This document shows, one piece after another, positions 43,159 to 50,623 of a DNA stretch of 50,623 nt. A program made the translations under genes and the position numbers. Positions within the stretch are counted from its first letter, which is position 1, and each line of letters begins with the position of its first letter. This stretch comes from Sandaracinus sp. (GTDB lineage: Bacteria > Myxococcota_A > Polyangia > Polyangiales > Houyiibacteriaceae): assembly GCA_002699025.1 (NCBI GenBank), contig PABA01000130.1, positions 1-50,623 on the forward strand. The letters are read 5' to 3'. The notes beneath the pieces were generated by a model. The model saw nothing but the letters and a program-made list of their open reading frames with translations. It was not told the origin of the DNA and did not search any database.

Positions 43159-43770
43159 GTGGACGGTGGGGAGAGCGAAGCGGTCCCGCGAGGCGCTCCG
43201 CCTCGCGCGGACCCCGAGGGGAGGGCGGACGAGGACGCCGCGCTCCTGGCGGCCCTCCGCCTCGGCGAGCGCGCCGCCTTCGACGCGCTCTACGACGCCT
43301 GGCGCCCCCGGGTCTTCGCCTTTCTGGCGCGCCTCTCCGGCGACCGGCTCCTCGCGGAGGACTTGATGCAGGAGACCTTCCTGAAGCTCGCCCGCCACGG
43401 GCGCGACCTGCCACCCGGGACCCACCTCCGGCGCTGGCTCTTCACCGTCGCCCGGAACCTCTTCATCGACCAGCGGCGCCGCGCGCTCCTGGACGTGGAT
43501 CGGCTGCGCGAGCTCCGCCTCTGGCCGAGCCGGCCGCGTCGGGTCGAGGAGACCCCCTTCGACCTCGCCGAGGCCGGCGAGACCCGGCGTCGCCTCGAGG
43601 GGGCGCTCCTCGGGCTGCCCGTGAAGCATCGCGAGGCCGTGCTCCTGGTCTGCGTCGAGGGCTTCTCGCCCGCCGAAGCCGCCGAGGCCCTCGGCGTGAA
43701 ACCCGCGGCGCTGCGGCAGCGCCTCGCCCGCGGCCGCAAGATGCTCCGCGAAGCGCTGGAGGCGCGATGA
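43159..43770 (+). CDS. ECF-type RNA polymerase sigma factor
   Basis: A 203-aa sigma-70-family protein (GTG start). Region 2 is DRLLAEDLMQETFLKLARHG and region 4 is LPVKHREAVLLVCVEGFSPAEAAEALGVKPAALRQRLARGRKMLRE, a helix-turn-helix. No region 3 lies between, as in ECF sigmas. It is coupled to a small TM protein downstream (4-bp overlap) that is a candidate anti-sigma factor. The target promoter is unknown; genes nearby are possible. Confidence 0.87.
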   Translation: MDGGESEAVPRGAPPRADPEGRADEDAALLAALRLGERAAFDALYDAWRPRVFAFLARLSGDRLLAEDLMQETFLKLARHGRDLPPGTHLRRWLFTVARNLFIDQRRRALLDVDRLRELRLWPSRPRRVEETPFDLAEAGETRRRLEGALLGLPVKHREAVLLVCVEGFSPAEAAEALGVKPAALRQRLARGRKMLREALEAR

Positions 43771-44015
43771 GCGACGAACACCGCTGGACCGACGACGAGC
43801 TCGACGCCGCCCTCGCCGCCCTCCCTCCCGACGACGTCGGCGCCTGGCGCCGCGAGCACGTCCGCCGCCGCGCCCACCGCGCCATGGACGCTCGGGGCCG
43901 CGGCCGCCTCGCCGCCGCCTGGGACCGCTGGCTCGAGCCCGGTCTGGTGACCGCCGTCTGCGCCGCCCACCTGCTCTGGGCCCTCGCCGCCACCGCCGCC
44001 GTCCTGCTGCGTTAG
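43767..44015 (+). CDS. Small single-TM protein, candidate anti-sigma factor
   Basis: An 82-aa protein overlapping the sigma gene by 4 bp (ATGA). An acidic/basic cytoplasmic N-terminus (DDELDAALAALPPDDVGAWR) is followed by one TM near the C-terminus (LVTAVCAAHLLWALAATAAVLL). The size, topology and coupling fit a membrane anti-sigma factor, but no zinc-binding HxxxCxxC motif is seen, so this is context-based. Confidence 0.65.
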   Translation: MSDEHRWTDDELDAALAALPPDDVGAWRREHVRRRAHRAMDARGRGRLAAAWDRWLEPGLVTAVCAAHLLWALAATAAVLLR

Positions 44016-44421
44016 GGGCGCGCGGCTTCGCCGCGGCCCCGGGGGGAGGGTTTCGCCGCCTCCGGCGACGACCGGCCCCCGGCCGGGGGGATCGGGGAAC
44101 GCGGGCCCTCGTCGGGCAGCCGTCGACCCCGGCCTCCGCGTCGAGCCCGCGCGGGCGTGACGCCGGGCTCGCTTCGGCTCCGCACGCTCCGGCTGGGGGC
44201 TGGGGCTGGGGCTGGCCGGGGCTGGCGCTCGGGCTCGATGGCTCGTGCTCGGGCTCGATGGCTGGGGCTCGCAGGCTGGGGCTCGGGCTGGCCGGGGCTG
44301 GCGCTCGGCCTCTCGGCTCTGGCCTCCGGGCTTGGGCTCCCCCCTTCGGCGGCGTCCCGCGGCTCCTTGCGCCGCCGCTCTCCCGCCGCAACTCTGGCGC
44401 TCCCCCTTCGAAGAGGTCCCC
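44016..44421. other. Intergenic region with G-quadruplex-type tract and repeats
   Basis: Holds no protein-like gene. A G-run array at 44195-44221 (ggggg-N2-gggg-N2-gggg-N6-gggg) on the + strand fits the G-quadruplex pattern. From 44227 to 44270 ctcgggctcgatgg recurs twice with a 20-bp period, and the 24-mer at 44209-44232 is repeated exactly at 44285-44308. No clear promoter. Confidence 0.75.
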
Positions 44422-46005
44422 ATGCTCGCTTCCCGCCTCTCCCGCGTCCCCGCCGCGGCGCTCCTGCTGCTGCTCTCCCTCGCCGGCTGCAAAGAGGGCG
44501 ACCTCTGCGCGCCCCTCGCGGTCTCCGAGGACGGGACCCGCTGCGTCTGCGCCGGTGATCTCGTCGAGACCGACGATCCCTTCGTCTGCGCATGCCCGGC
44601 CGGAGAAGTCCCGTCCCCCGCCGACGAGACGCGCTGCCTCCCCGCCGACGGAGGCGCCCCGCCGATGGACGCCGGCCGCGACGCGGGCACGGACGCGGGG
44701 CCGGACGCCGGCCCCGACGCCTGCACGCCCACCACCTGGTACCGGGACGCGGACGAGGACGGGCGGGGCGACCCCGCTGAGACGACCACCGCCTGCACCA
44801 TGCCCGCCGGCTACGTCGCGAGCGCCGACGACTGCGACGACGGCTGCGACACCTGCTGGACCGGCGCCGCCGAGACCTGCGACACCGCCGACAACGACTG
44901 CGACGGCTTCACGGACGAGGGCGTGCGTTCGCTCCTGGGCGAGCCGCGCGAGCTCGCCAGCAGCCTGGGGAACGAGACGCGCCACTTCACGACGGCACAG
45001 TCCCTGACTGCTGGGGGCGGTCTCGCGTTCTACATCGAGAGGTCCGGGGCCACCCTCGGGGGCTCGGCGCGTTGGGTTCGGTTCGAGTCCGACGGTTCGG
45101 TGATGGGCTCGGCCCAGCCGGTGGGGAGCTCCGCCAACGGCCGTTGGCTGACCTCGACAGCGTCGGCCACGACGATCGTGGTGGCGTTCGTCCAAGATGG
45201 ACGGCTGGTGGCTCGAGCCTTCGACAGGCGCACGGGAGCCCCTTCGACGGAGGCCATCGAGCTCGCGGACTCGGCCCGGGCGCCAGCGGTGACCGCGCTC
45301 GGGACGGGATTCCTGTTCGCGTGGGAGGATACGAGCACCGATCAGGTCCTCTGGCGTGGCACCTCGGCCACACTCGATGGTTTCCTGTCGGCAGCGCCAG
45401 TCGCGGACATCGACTCCGCCGAAGACCACGGCCTGGGGGCCCGCCGCCTCAGCTGGGTCGAGATGGACGGGTCGCTCTTTCTCGTGCTGCTGGACGGATC
45501 CTCGGCCAACGAACGCCTCTCCGCTCGTCCTTTCGACGCAGATGGATTGCCCAGTGGCGAGTGGGCCGAGTTGCTGAGCTTGCCCCATCTGGCCGATTTT
45601 CGTTTGCGAAGCGATGGGGTCACCGGCCGCCTCGTGACCATCGAGTTGGCGTTCGGCGAGATGGCTCCTCCGCCTGCCATCCGCCTGCACGAGACGGAAG
45701 TCGTCGATGGGGTGTTGCGCGTCTCTGGCAGCCAAGCGGTGGAGTCCGGAACGGCCCTCTACACGTACGGGGAGCCGGGTCCCACGCCTCGCACTCTCTT
45801 CGTGACCCGCGTGGGAACCGCCGACACGGGCCTGTTTCTCTACCAGGGCGGCCACGATGGGTGGGAGCGCACCCTCATCCACCCGCGGCCCGCGGTCGCC
45901 TCCGCGAGCCTGATCGGCGACGCCCTGGTCTTCGCCGCGGGCGAAGACGCGGACCTCGACGACGTCCGTCTGCGCTGGCAGCGCCTCGGCTGCCCCGAAC
46001 CCTGA
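44422..46005 (+). CDS. Lipoprotein with MopE-type metal-binding motif
   Basis: A 527-aa exported protein; signal peptide LLLLLSLAGC (Cys23). A short Cys-rich N-terminal part (DGTRCVCAGDLVETDDPFVC) and Asp/Ala/Gly linker precede a MopE-like motif at about residues 106-170: YRDADEDGRGDPAE, then CTMPAGYVASADDCDDGCDTCWTG and CDTADNDCDGFTDEG. This Asp-rich pattern is known from putative metal-binding surface proteins. The rest, about 350 residues, is beta-rich (propeller-like). From about 44990 third-position GC drops compared with the first part. Confidence 0.77.
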   Translation: MLASRLSRVPAAALLLLLSLAGCKEGDLCAPLAVSEDGTRCVCAGDLVETDDPFVCACPAGEVPSPADETRCLPADGGAPPMDAGRDAGTDAGPDAGPDACTPTTWYRDADEDGRGDPAETTTACTMPAGYVASADDCDDGCDTCWTGAAETCDTADNDCDGFTDEGVRSLLGEPRELASSLGNETRHFTTAQSLTAGGGLAFYIERSGATLGGSARWVRFESDGSVMGSAQPVGSSANGRWLTSTASATTIVVAFVQDGRLVARAFDRRTGAPSTEAIELADSARAPAVTALGTGFLFAWEDTSTDQVLWRGTSATLDGFLSAAPVADIDSAEDHGLGARRLSWVEMDGSLFLVLLDGSSANERLSARPFDADGLPSGEWAELLSLPHLADFRLRSDGVTGRLVTIELAFGEMAPPPAIRLHETEVVDGVLRVSGSQAVESGTALYTYGEPGPTPRTLFVTRVGTADTGLFLYQGGHDGWERTLIHPRPAVASASLIGDALVFAAGEDADLDDVRLRWQRLGCPEP

Positions 46006-46043
46006 CAAGCCGTGCGCCGGCTGCATTCACGGTGAAGACGCTG

Positions 46044-46073
46044 TTGTCGGCGGCTCGGGCTTCCCGTTAGGCT
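46044..46073 (+). promoter_or_regulatory. Candidate promoter of the large two-part gene
   Basis: ttgtcg at 46044-46049, then 18 bp, then taggct at 46068-46073. It lies in the 126-bp gap before the gene starting at 46132. Partial consensus match only. Confidence 0.3.
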
Positions 46074-46131
46074 GCACGCGTGGCGCTCGTGTTGGGCGGG
46101 CGTCCGGCGTGCTTATCGGGAGTGTTGGGAT

Positions 46132-49100
46132 ATGAGTGGATGGCGTCCGCGGGAGCGGAGCCCTTGGGAGCGAAGTGTGCTCCATGGGGCTCTGATGTTC
46201 GTTCTCATGGCTTGCGGCGGCGGGGGCTGCTCGGGCTGTGACGGCTGCGGCGTCGAGCCGATCCCGGGAGGCTTCCCGATCGAGCAGCGAGTCCCGAACT
46301 CGGCCCAGATCCGCCTGACCTCCTCGGGCATCGAGTTCATGGAGAGCAACGCCGACGCCCTCGTCGGCTTGGCGCTGCCCGATGGGCTCGAGTTCGAGGT
46401 GCCCCCGACCACGACCACGGTCGACGCCACCGTCTGTGAGCCCGAGGTGCGAGTCTGCCAGAGCGGCGACTGCGTCATCCAAGGCGAGATCGCGAACCTC
46501 GACATCCAGCCCATCGACCCGAACCAGCTCTCGGTCACCGTTCGAGTGGAGCTCCAGAGCCGCCGATGCACCGCCAGAGACGGCGACGGAACGTGTATCG
46601 AGTCGGAGCGAGGCCCTCTCGACATCCGAACGAGTGGCGGCTTCCTGGGCGCCTGTAGCGGCGGCATCAACGCAGACATCGACACGCTCCGCGGCGACCG
46701 CCGCGACGTCGGGCTCGAGCTCGACATCCTGTTCGAGCAGGAGACCGAAGCAGCCCGCGCCGGCTACACGAAGGTCACCGTGACGCGAGCAGGACTCGAG
46801 GACGGTCGCAACCTCGAAGATGCCGACATCGACCTGGACGGCGATGGCGGGCTCATCGACATCTTGGTCGACGTTCTGGGGGGGCTCCTCCGCGGCATCA
46901 TCGTCGGGGCGCTGGAGGACCAGGTCTCGGGCATCGTCCAGGACACGATCGAAGACCAGCTCTGCACGCGCACCGGCGAAACTGGCTGCCCGACCGGCAC
47001 CGTCTCCGACGACCCGGCCGATCCCGAGTCTCTGTGCCGTTTCTCCGAGGGCGGGGAGTGCGTGCCCATCCTCCTCGGTACGGACGGCCAGGGGGACCTC
47101 GGCGCGGCCTTCCTCGGCTCCATCTCGCCGGGCACCCACGCGCCGGGGCAGTTCCTCCTCGCCTCCGGCGGCGAGGGAGAGGCCGTCAACGACGGCATGA
47201 GCCTCTTCTTCTACGGCGGCTTCCTCGGCACGAGTCGCGACTTCGAGACCGTCTACCCGCACAACCCGTGCGTCCCGGTCGTCGAGCCGCCGCCCATCCC
47301 GACCATCCCGCGCGTCGGAACCTTCCGCGGCAACAGCGTCCCGGGCCTCGCCGAGGATCCGCACGTGGGCATCGGTCTGAGCGAGTCCTTCCTCAACCAC
47401 GCCGGCTACGGCGCCTTCGACGCGGGCCTGCTCTGCATCGGCGCCGGCACGCCGCTCAGCCAGCAGCTCTCGACGGGCCTCTTCTCGCTGCTCGTCCCCT
47501 CGCTGAACCGGCTCACCTTCCCCGACGGCGCCTCGCCGCTGGCGGTCCTCCTCCGCCCGCAGACGCCGCCGACCTTCGAGATCGGTGAGGGCACGGCCGA
47601 GGACCCGCTCCTCGATGTCTCCCTCGAGCAGCTCCAGGTCGACTTCTACGTCTGGTCCAACGAGCGCTTCATCCGCTTCATGACCTACCAGGCGGACCTC
47701 TCCATCGACATCAACCTCTCGGTCGTCGACGGCGAGATCGTCCCGGAGATCCTCGGCCTCGAGGCCACGAACTCGACGGTCACGAACCAGGAGGACCTGC
47801 TCACGGAGCGCCCGGAGGCGCTCGCCGACATCATCCAAGACGTCCTCTCGAGCTTCGCCTCCATGGCCTTCGGCGATCTCGGCGGCTTCGCCCTGCCCGA
47901 CCTCATGGGTCTACAGCTCGACGTGCAGGAGGGCGGCGTCCGCGGCATCGAGGAGGGCGGCGAGGAGTTCCTCGGCATCTTCGCGAACCTCGCCGTCGCC
48001 GACCCGATGGCCCTCTCGGCGCCGGTGGAGACGCGCGTCGAGGTCAGCGACCTCACGCTCGACCCGGTCTCCATGCACCCGGACACCTGGCGCCAGGGTG
48101 AGATGCCCTACGCGCACCTCTGGTTCGACGGCGGCGGCCCCGCGGGCGTCGAGCTCGAGTACAGCTGGCGCATCGACGGCAAGCCCTGGTCGCGCTGGAC
48201 GACCGAGCGCCACGTCGTCATCGAGGACCCGGCGCTCCTCTTCCAGGCGCGCCACGAGCTCGAGGCCCGGGCGCGGGTCGTCGGCGAGCCGGAGAGCGTG
48301 GACCTCACGCCGGCGCGCGCCGAGATCCTCGTCGATCTGATCGAGCCCGAGATCTGGCTCGAGCGCGGCGCCACCGGCGTGCGCGTCCAGGCCTGGGACA
48401 TCGTCTCCGACCAGCTCGAGATGCGCTGGCGCATGCCCGGCGACGAGGCTTGGTCGGAGTGGCAGCTCGTCACGGACGAGATGGTGATCGACGCCCTCGA
48501 GGCGGAGGTCGAGGTGCGCGACGAGGCAGGGAACGTGGGCTCGGCCTCGAGCGCGCTCATCCGCGGCCGCGCCAACCCGAACGCCGACGCCGGCTGCGCG
48601 TGCGCCGTGCCCGGCGAGAAGTCGAACGCGCCCTTCTCGGCCCTCGCGCTCCTCGGCGCGCTCGGCCTGGTCCTCCGGCGCCGCCGGAAGGGTCTCGCGA
48701 AGGGTCGCGCGACGAAGGCGCCGAAGGAGGTCGCGCGGCACGCGCGCAGCTTTCTCTTCTTCGTCCTCCCGCTGACGCTCGCCATCGCCGGATGCGACTG
48801 CGGTGACGGCGGCGGCGGGGAGATGGTCGACGCGGGCCCGATGGTGGACGGCGAGGTGCCCGACGACGCGGGCCCGCCCGCGGCGCTCGTCCCCGGCCTG
48901 CTCGCGACGCACCTCGACATGGCCGCCCTCGACGACGGCTCGCTGGTGCTCAGCGGCTACAGCCCGGGCGCGCCGCCGCGCTCGGCCTACGGCGACCTCG
49001 TGATCGGCGTCTACGACGCCGCCGGCGAGAGCGTGGACTGGGAGATCGTCGACGGCGTGCCCGACGAGGCGCCCACGGGCGACCCGACCGGCTGGCGTGG

Positions 49101-50211
49101 CGGCATCAGCGCGGCCGGCGACGACGTCGGCACCTTCACGAGCGTCGTCGGCGACGGAGCGAACGTCCACGTGACCTACTTCGATCGCACCAACGGCGCG
49201 CTGAAGTTCGCGACCGGCACGCCCGGGGGCGAGTGGTCCACGCACACGGTCGACGACGACGGCTTCGCCGGCGAGTACTCCTCGCTGACGCTCGCGAGCG
49301 GCGGCCCGGCGGTCTCCTACCTGGGCATCACCGCGCCGGCCATGCTCCCCGGTCGCCCGGTCTCGGAGGTGCGCGTGGCGACGGCGAGCGGCGTGCCGAG
49401 TGGCCCGACCGACTGGACGATCACGGACGTGGTCACGGCCGAGATCGACTGCCGCCCGGAGCTCTGCCCGGAGGGCAGCACCTGCCTCGAGAGCGGCGAG
49501 TGCGTGATGCCCTCGAGCGACTGCACGGAGGAGTGCGCCGACGACACGGCCTGCGTGATGGGGAGCTGCGAGGCGGCCCTGCCGGAGGACTTCATCGAGG
49601 ACCTCGCGCCGGCCGTCGGCCTCTTCACGAGCATGGCGCCGACCTCGGGGGGCCTGGCCCTCGTCTACTACGACCGGGCCCAGGGCAACCTGATGGGCGT
49701 CGAGTTCGACGGGAGCGCCTGGGGGGAGCCCTTCCTCATCGACGGCTACGGCGTCGGCGACCCGGACATCGGCGACTCCGGCCTCTCGGCGACGCTCGCC
49801 GTGGACGCCGCGGGCGTCTGGCACGTGGCCTACGTGGACGGCGCCGAGGAGACGCTCCGCTACGCGCGCATCGAGGGCGGCACGGCGACGACCGAGATCG
49901 TCGACGACGGCTCGACGGACGGGACCGACCCGAACCCGGATGGCCGGCACGTGGTCGGCGACGACGCGGACCTGGTCGTGACCGATGGCGGCGAGGTGCG
50001 CATCACCTACCAGGACGCGACGGCGCAGCGGACCATGTTCGCCCGCAAGAGCGGCGAGGAGTGGGCGCTCTCGGTGCTCGACGACTCGGACAGCACCGGG
50101 TACTTCACGAGCCAGGTGCTGCTCGGCACGACCTCCTTCGTCGCCGCCTGGTGGCGCCAGGAGGCCCGCGACAGCCGCGACAACGGCGTGCGCGTCTACA
50201 CCGTCGACTGA
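46132..50211 (+). CDS. Two-part surface protein with internal MYXO-CTERM-like segment
   Basis: A 1359-aa protein in one uninterrupted frame. N-terminal signal ending MFVLMAC (Cys28). Part one (to about 820) includes DxDGD motifs and long beta-rich segments. Then comes a MYXO-CTERM-like tail: GCAC (Cys822 and Cys824), hydrophobic residues 833-849 (FSALALLGALGLVL), and RRRRKG. A basic stretch leads directly into a second lipoprotein-type signal (FLFFVLPLTLAIAGC, Cys888), a DAG-rich linker, and part two, with a Cys-rich insert (CRPELCPEGSTCLESGEC) and propeller-like strands. I see no start codon between the parts. It may be cut into two surface proteins. The ribosome site is weak. Confidence 0.8.
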   Translation: MSGWRPRERSPWERSVLHGALMFVLMACGGGGCSGCDGCGVEPIPGGFPIEQRVPNSAQIRLTSSGIEFMESNADALVGLALPDGLEFEVPPTTTTVDATVCEPEVRVCQSGDCVIQGEIANLDIQPIDPNQLSVTVRVELQSRRCTARDGDGTCIESERGPLDIRTSGGFLGACSGGINADIDTLRGDRRDVGLELDILFEQETEAARAGYTKVTVTRAGLEDGRNLEDADIDLDGDGGLIDILVDVLGGLLRGIIVGALEDQVSGIVQDTIEDQLCTRTGETGCPTGTVSDDPADPESLCRFSEGGECVPILLGTDGQGDLGAAFLGSISPGTHAPGQFLLASGGEGEAVNDGMSLFFYGGFLGTSRDFETVYPHNPCVPVVEPPPIPTIPRVGTFRGNSVPGLAEDPHVGIGLSESFLNHAGYGAFDAGLLCIGAGTPLSQQLSTGLFSLLVPSLNRLTFPDGASPLAVLLRPQTPPTFEIGEGTAEDPLLDVSLEQLQVDFYVWSNERFIRFMTYQADLSIDINLSVVDGEIVPEILGLEATNSTVTNQEDLLTERPEALADIIQDVLSSFASMAFGDLGGFALPDLMGLQLDVQEGGVRGIEEGGEEFLGIFANLAVADPMALSAPVETRVEVSDLTLDPVSMHPDTWRQGEMPYAHLWFDGGGPAGVELEYSWRIDGKPWSRWTTERHVVIEDPALLFQARHELEARARVVGEPESVDLTPARAEILVDLIEPEIWLERGATGVRVQAWDIVSDQLEMRWRMPGDEAWSEWQLVTDEMVIDALEAEVEVRDEAGNVGSASSALIRGRANPNADAGCACAVPGEKSNAPFSALALLGALGLVLRRRRKGLAKGRATKAPKEVARHARSFLFFVLPLTLAIAGCDCGDGGGGEMVDAGPMVDGEVPDDAGPPAALVPGLLATHLDMAALDDGSLVLSGYSPGAPPRSAYGDLVIGVYDAAGESVDWEIVDGVPDEAPTGDPTGWRGGISAAGDDVGTFTSVVGDGANVHVTYFDRTNGALKFATGTPGGEWSTHTVDDDGFAGEYSSLTLASGGPAVSYLGITAPAMLPGRPVSEVRVATASGVPSGPTDWTITDVVTAEIDCRPELCPEGSTCLESGECVMPSSDCTEECADDTACVMGSCEAALPEDFIEDLAPAVGLFTSMAPTSGGLALVYYDRAQGNLMGVEFDGSAWGEPFLIDGYGVGDPDIGDSGLSATLAVDAAGVWHVAYVDGAEETLRYARIEGGTATTEIVDDGSTDGTDPNPDGRHVVGDDADLVVTDGGEVRITYQDATAQRTMFARKSGEEWALSVLDDSDSTGYFTSQVLLGTTSFVAAWWRQEARDSRDNGVRVYTVD

Positions 50212-50267
50212 GGGGGTCTCATGACCCTCGGGTCGTGAGCCGTCCGCCGTCGCCCCCTCCGAACGCC

Positions 50268-50298
50268 GAGAGGCCGCTCCCACCCGGGGCGGCCTCTC
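50268..50298 (+). terminator. Hairpin terminator after the two-part gene
   Basis: Ten-bp perfect stem gagaggccgc / gcggcctctc with an 11-nt loop, 57 bp past the stop. No strong T-run. A second hairpin, ggccgcc / ggcggcc, lies inside the direct repeat just downstream. Confidence 0.55.
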
Positions 50299-50318
50299 GT
50301 GCTTCGCTTCCATGCGCG

Positions 50319-50611
50319 GCGCGCCGACGACGAAGGCCGCCCCCGAAGAGGCGGCCCCAGGAGAGCCCCACACGGCCCGCGCGTTTCACCCACGACCCGA
50401 CGCGGCCCAGTTCCCCGACCCCCGCCGAGCGAAGCGCGTCCCGCCAAGCGAAGCTCGTCGCCGGAGGCGACGAAACCGCGACCCCTCGCGCGAAGCGCGC
50501 CGACGACGAAGGCCGCCCCCGAAGAGGCGGCCCCTCAGGAGCCGAACGCGTTGCAGGCGTCGTTCGATGACCCGACGCGGCCCAGTTCCCCGACCCCCGC
50601 CGAGCGAAGCG
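50319..50611. repeat. About 175-bp direct repeat at the right edge
   Basis: Two 40-bp identical blocks (50319-50358 and 50495-50534) 176 bp apart contain gacgaaggccgcccccgaag and a 7-bp-stem hairpin. Two 43-bp identical blocks (50394-50436 and 50569-50611) lie 175 bp apart. The second copy probably extends beyond the window. Between the shared blocks the copies differ. No gene is seen from 50212 to the end. Confidence 0.85.
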
Positions 50612-50623
50612 AGGCTCGTCGCC

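Noticed and set aside
48725-48745. Internal ribosome site (aaggagg) starting the second half of the 1359-residue protein
   Set aside because: A good Shine-Dalgarno-like stretch exists, but I see no ATG, GTG or TTG in frame at a usable distance before the signal peptide.

Overview
The window is very GC-rich, densely coded DNA with strong G/C bias at third codon positions. It reads as a myxobacterium (Myxococcota), plausibly Polyangiales/Sandaracinaceae. Evidence seen: many lipoprotein signal peptides, Asp/Ala/Gly-rich linkers after the lipobox, Cys-rich repeats, FG-GAP propellers, a MopE-type metal-binding motif and MYXO-CTERM-like tails (Cys, one hydrophobic helix, Arg cluster). Family level is inference. 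I see no transposase, integrase, phage gene, CRISPR array, rRNA or tRNA.

Layout. 1-5.7 kb: lipoproteins, a secreted cyclophilin, a PlsC acyltransferase, an amphi-Trp protein and two unknowns. 5.1-11.8 kb: a divergent acyl-chain locus. Leftward are a fatty acyl-AMP ligase, an acyl carrier protein and an unknown protein; rightward are a complete ketosynthase, a ketosynthase-like partner lacking both catalytic His, and a PLP alpha-oxoamine synthase of the serine palmitoyltransferase type. Together they could load a fatty acid on the ACP, extend it and condense it with an amino acid to give a long-chain aminoketone or sphingoid base. 11.8-20.9 kb: phosphoesterase, SDR, a 14-module FG-GAP surface protein, ArsC-like protein and a CxGxC-rich lipoprotein. 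21-31 kb: a secreted DPW-repeat protein, a chlorite-dismutase-family protein, chorismate synthase, a frameshifted M15 peptidase, a Trm112-like/MDR pair, two zinc-ribbon membrane proteins, a beta-helix lipoprotein and a DUF924 protein. 31-38.9 kb: secreted animal-type heme peroxidase, cupin lipoprotein, ribosomal protein S4, a lipoprotein, a DUF5916 outer-membrane-type protein and a GFA protein. 38.9-50.6 kb: membrane-anchored propeller-like protein, sulfatase-like lipoprotein, an ECF sigma unit, a MopE-type lipoprotein, and a 1359-residue protein that looks like two surface proteins joined in one frame.

Most interesting points: (i) the 1359-residue protein with a MYXO-CTERM-like segment in its middle followed at once by a lipoprotein signal; (ii) the FAAL/ACP/KS/KS-like/oxoamine synthase locus; (iii) four GC-rich tandem arrays with 14-16 bp units, each starting at or overlapping a stop codon; (iv) a G-quadruplex-type tract upstream of a surface lipoprotein gene. 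Functions are assigned from sequence motifs only; no database search was run.
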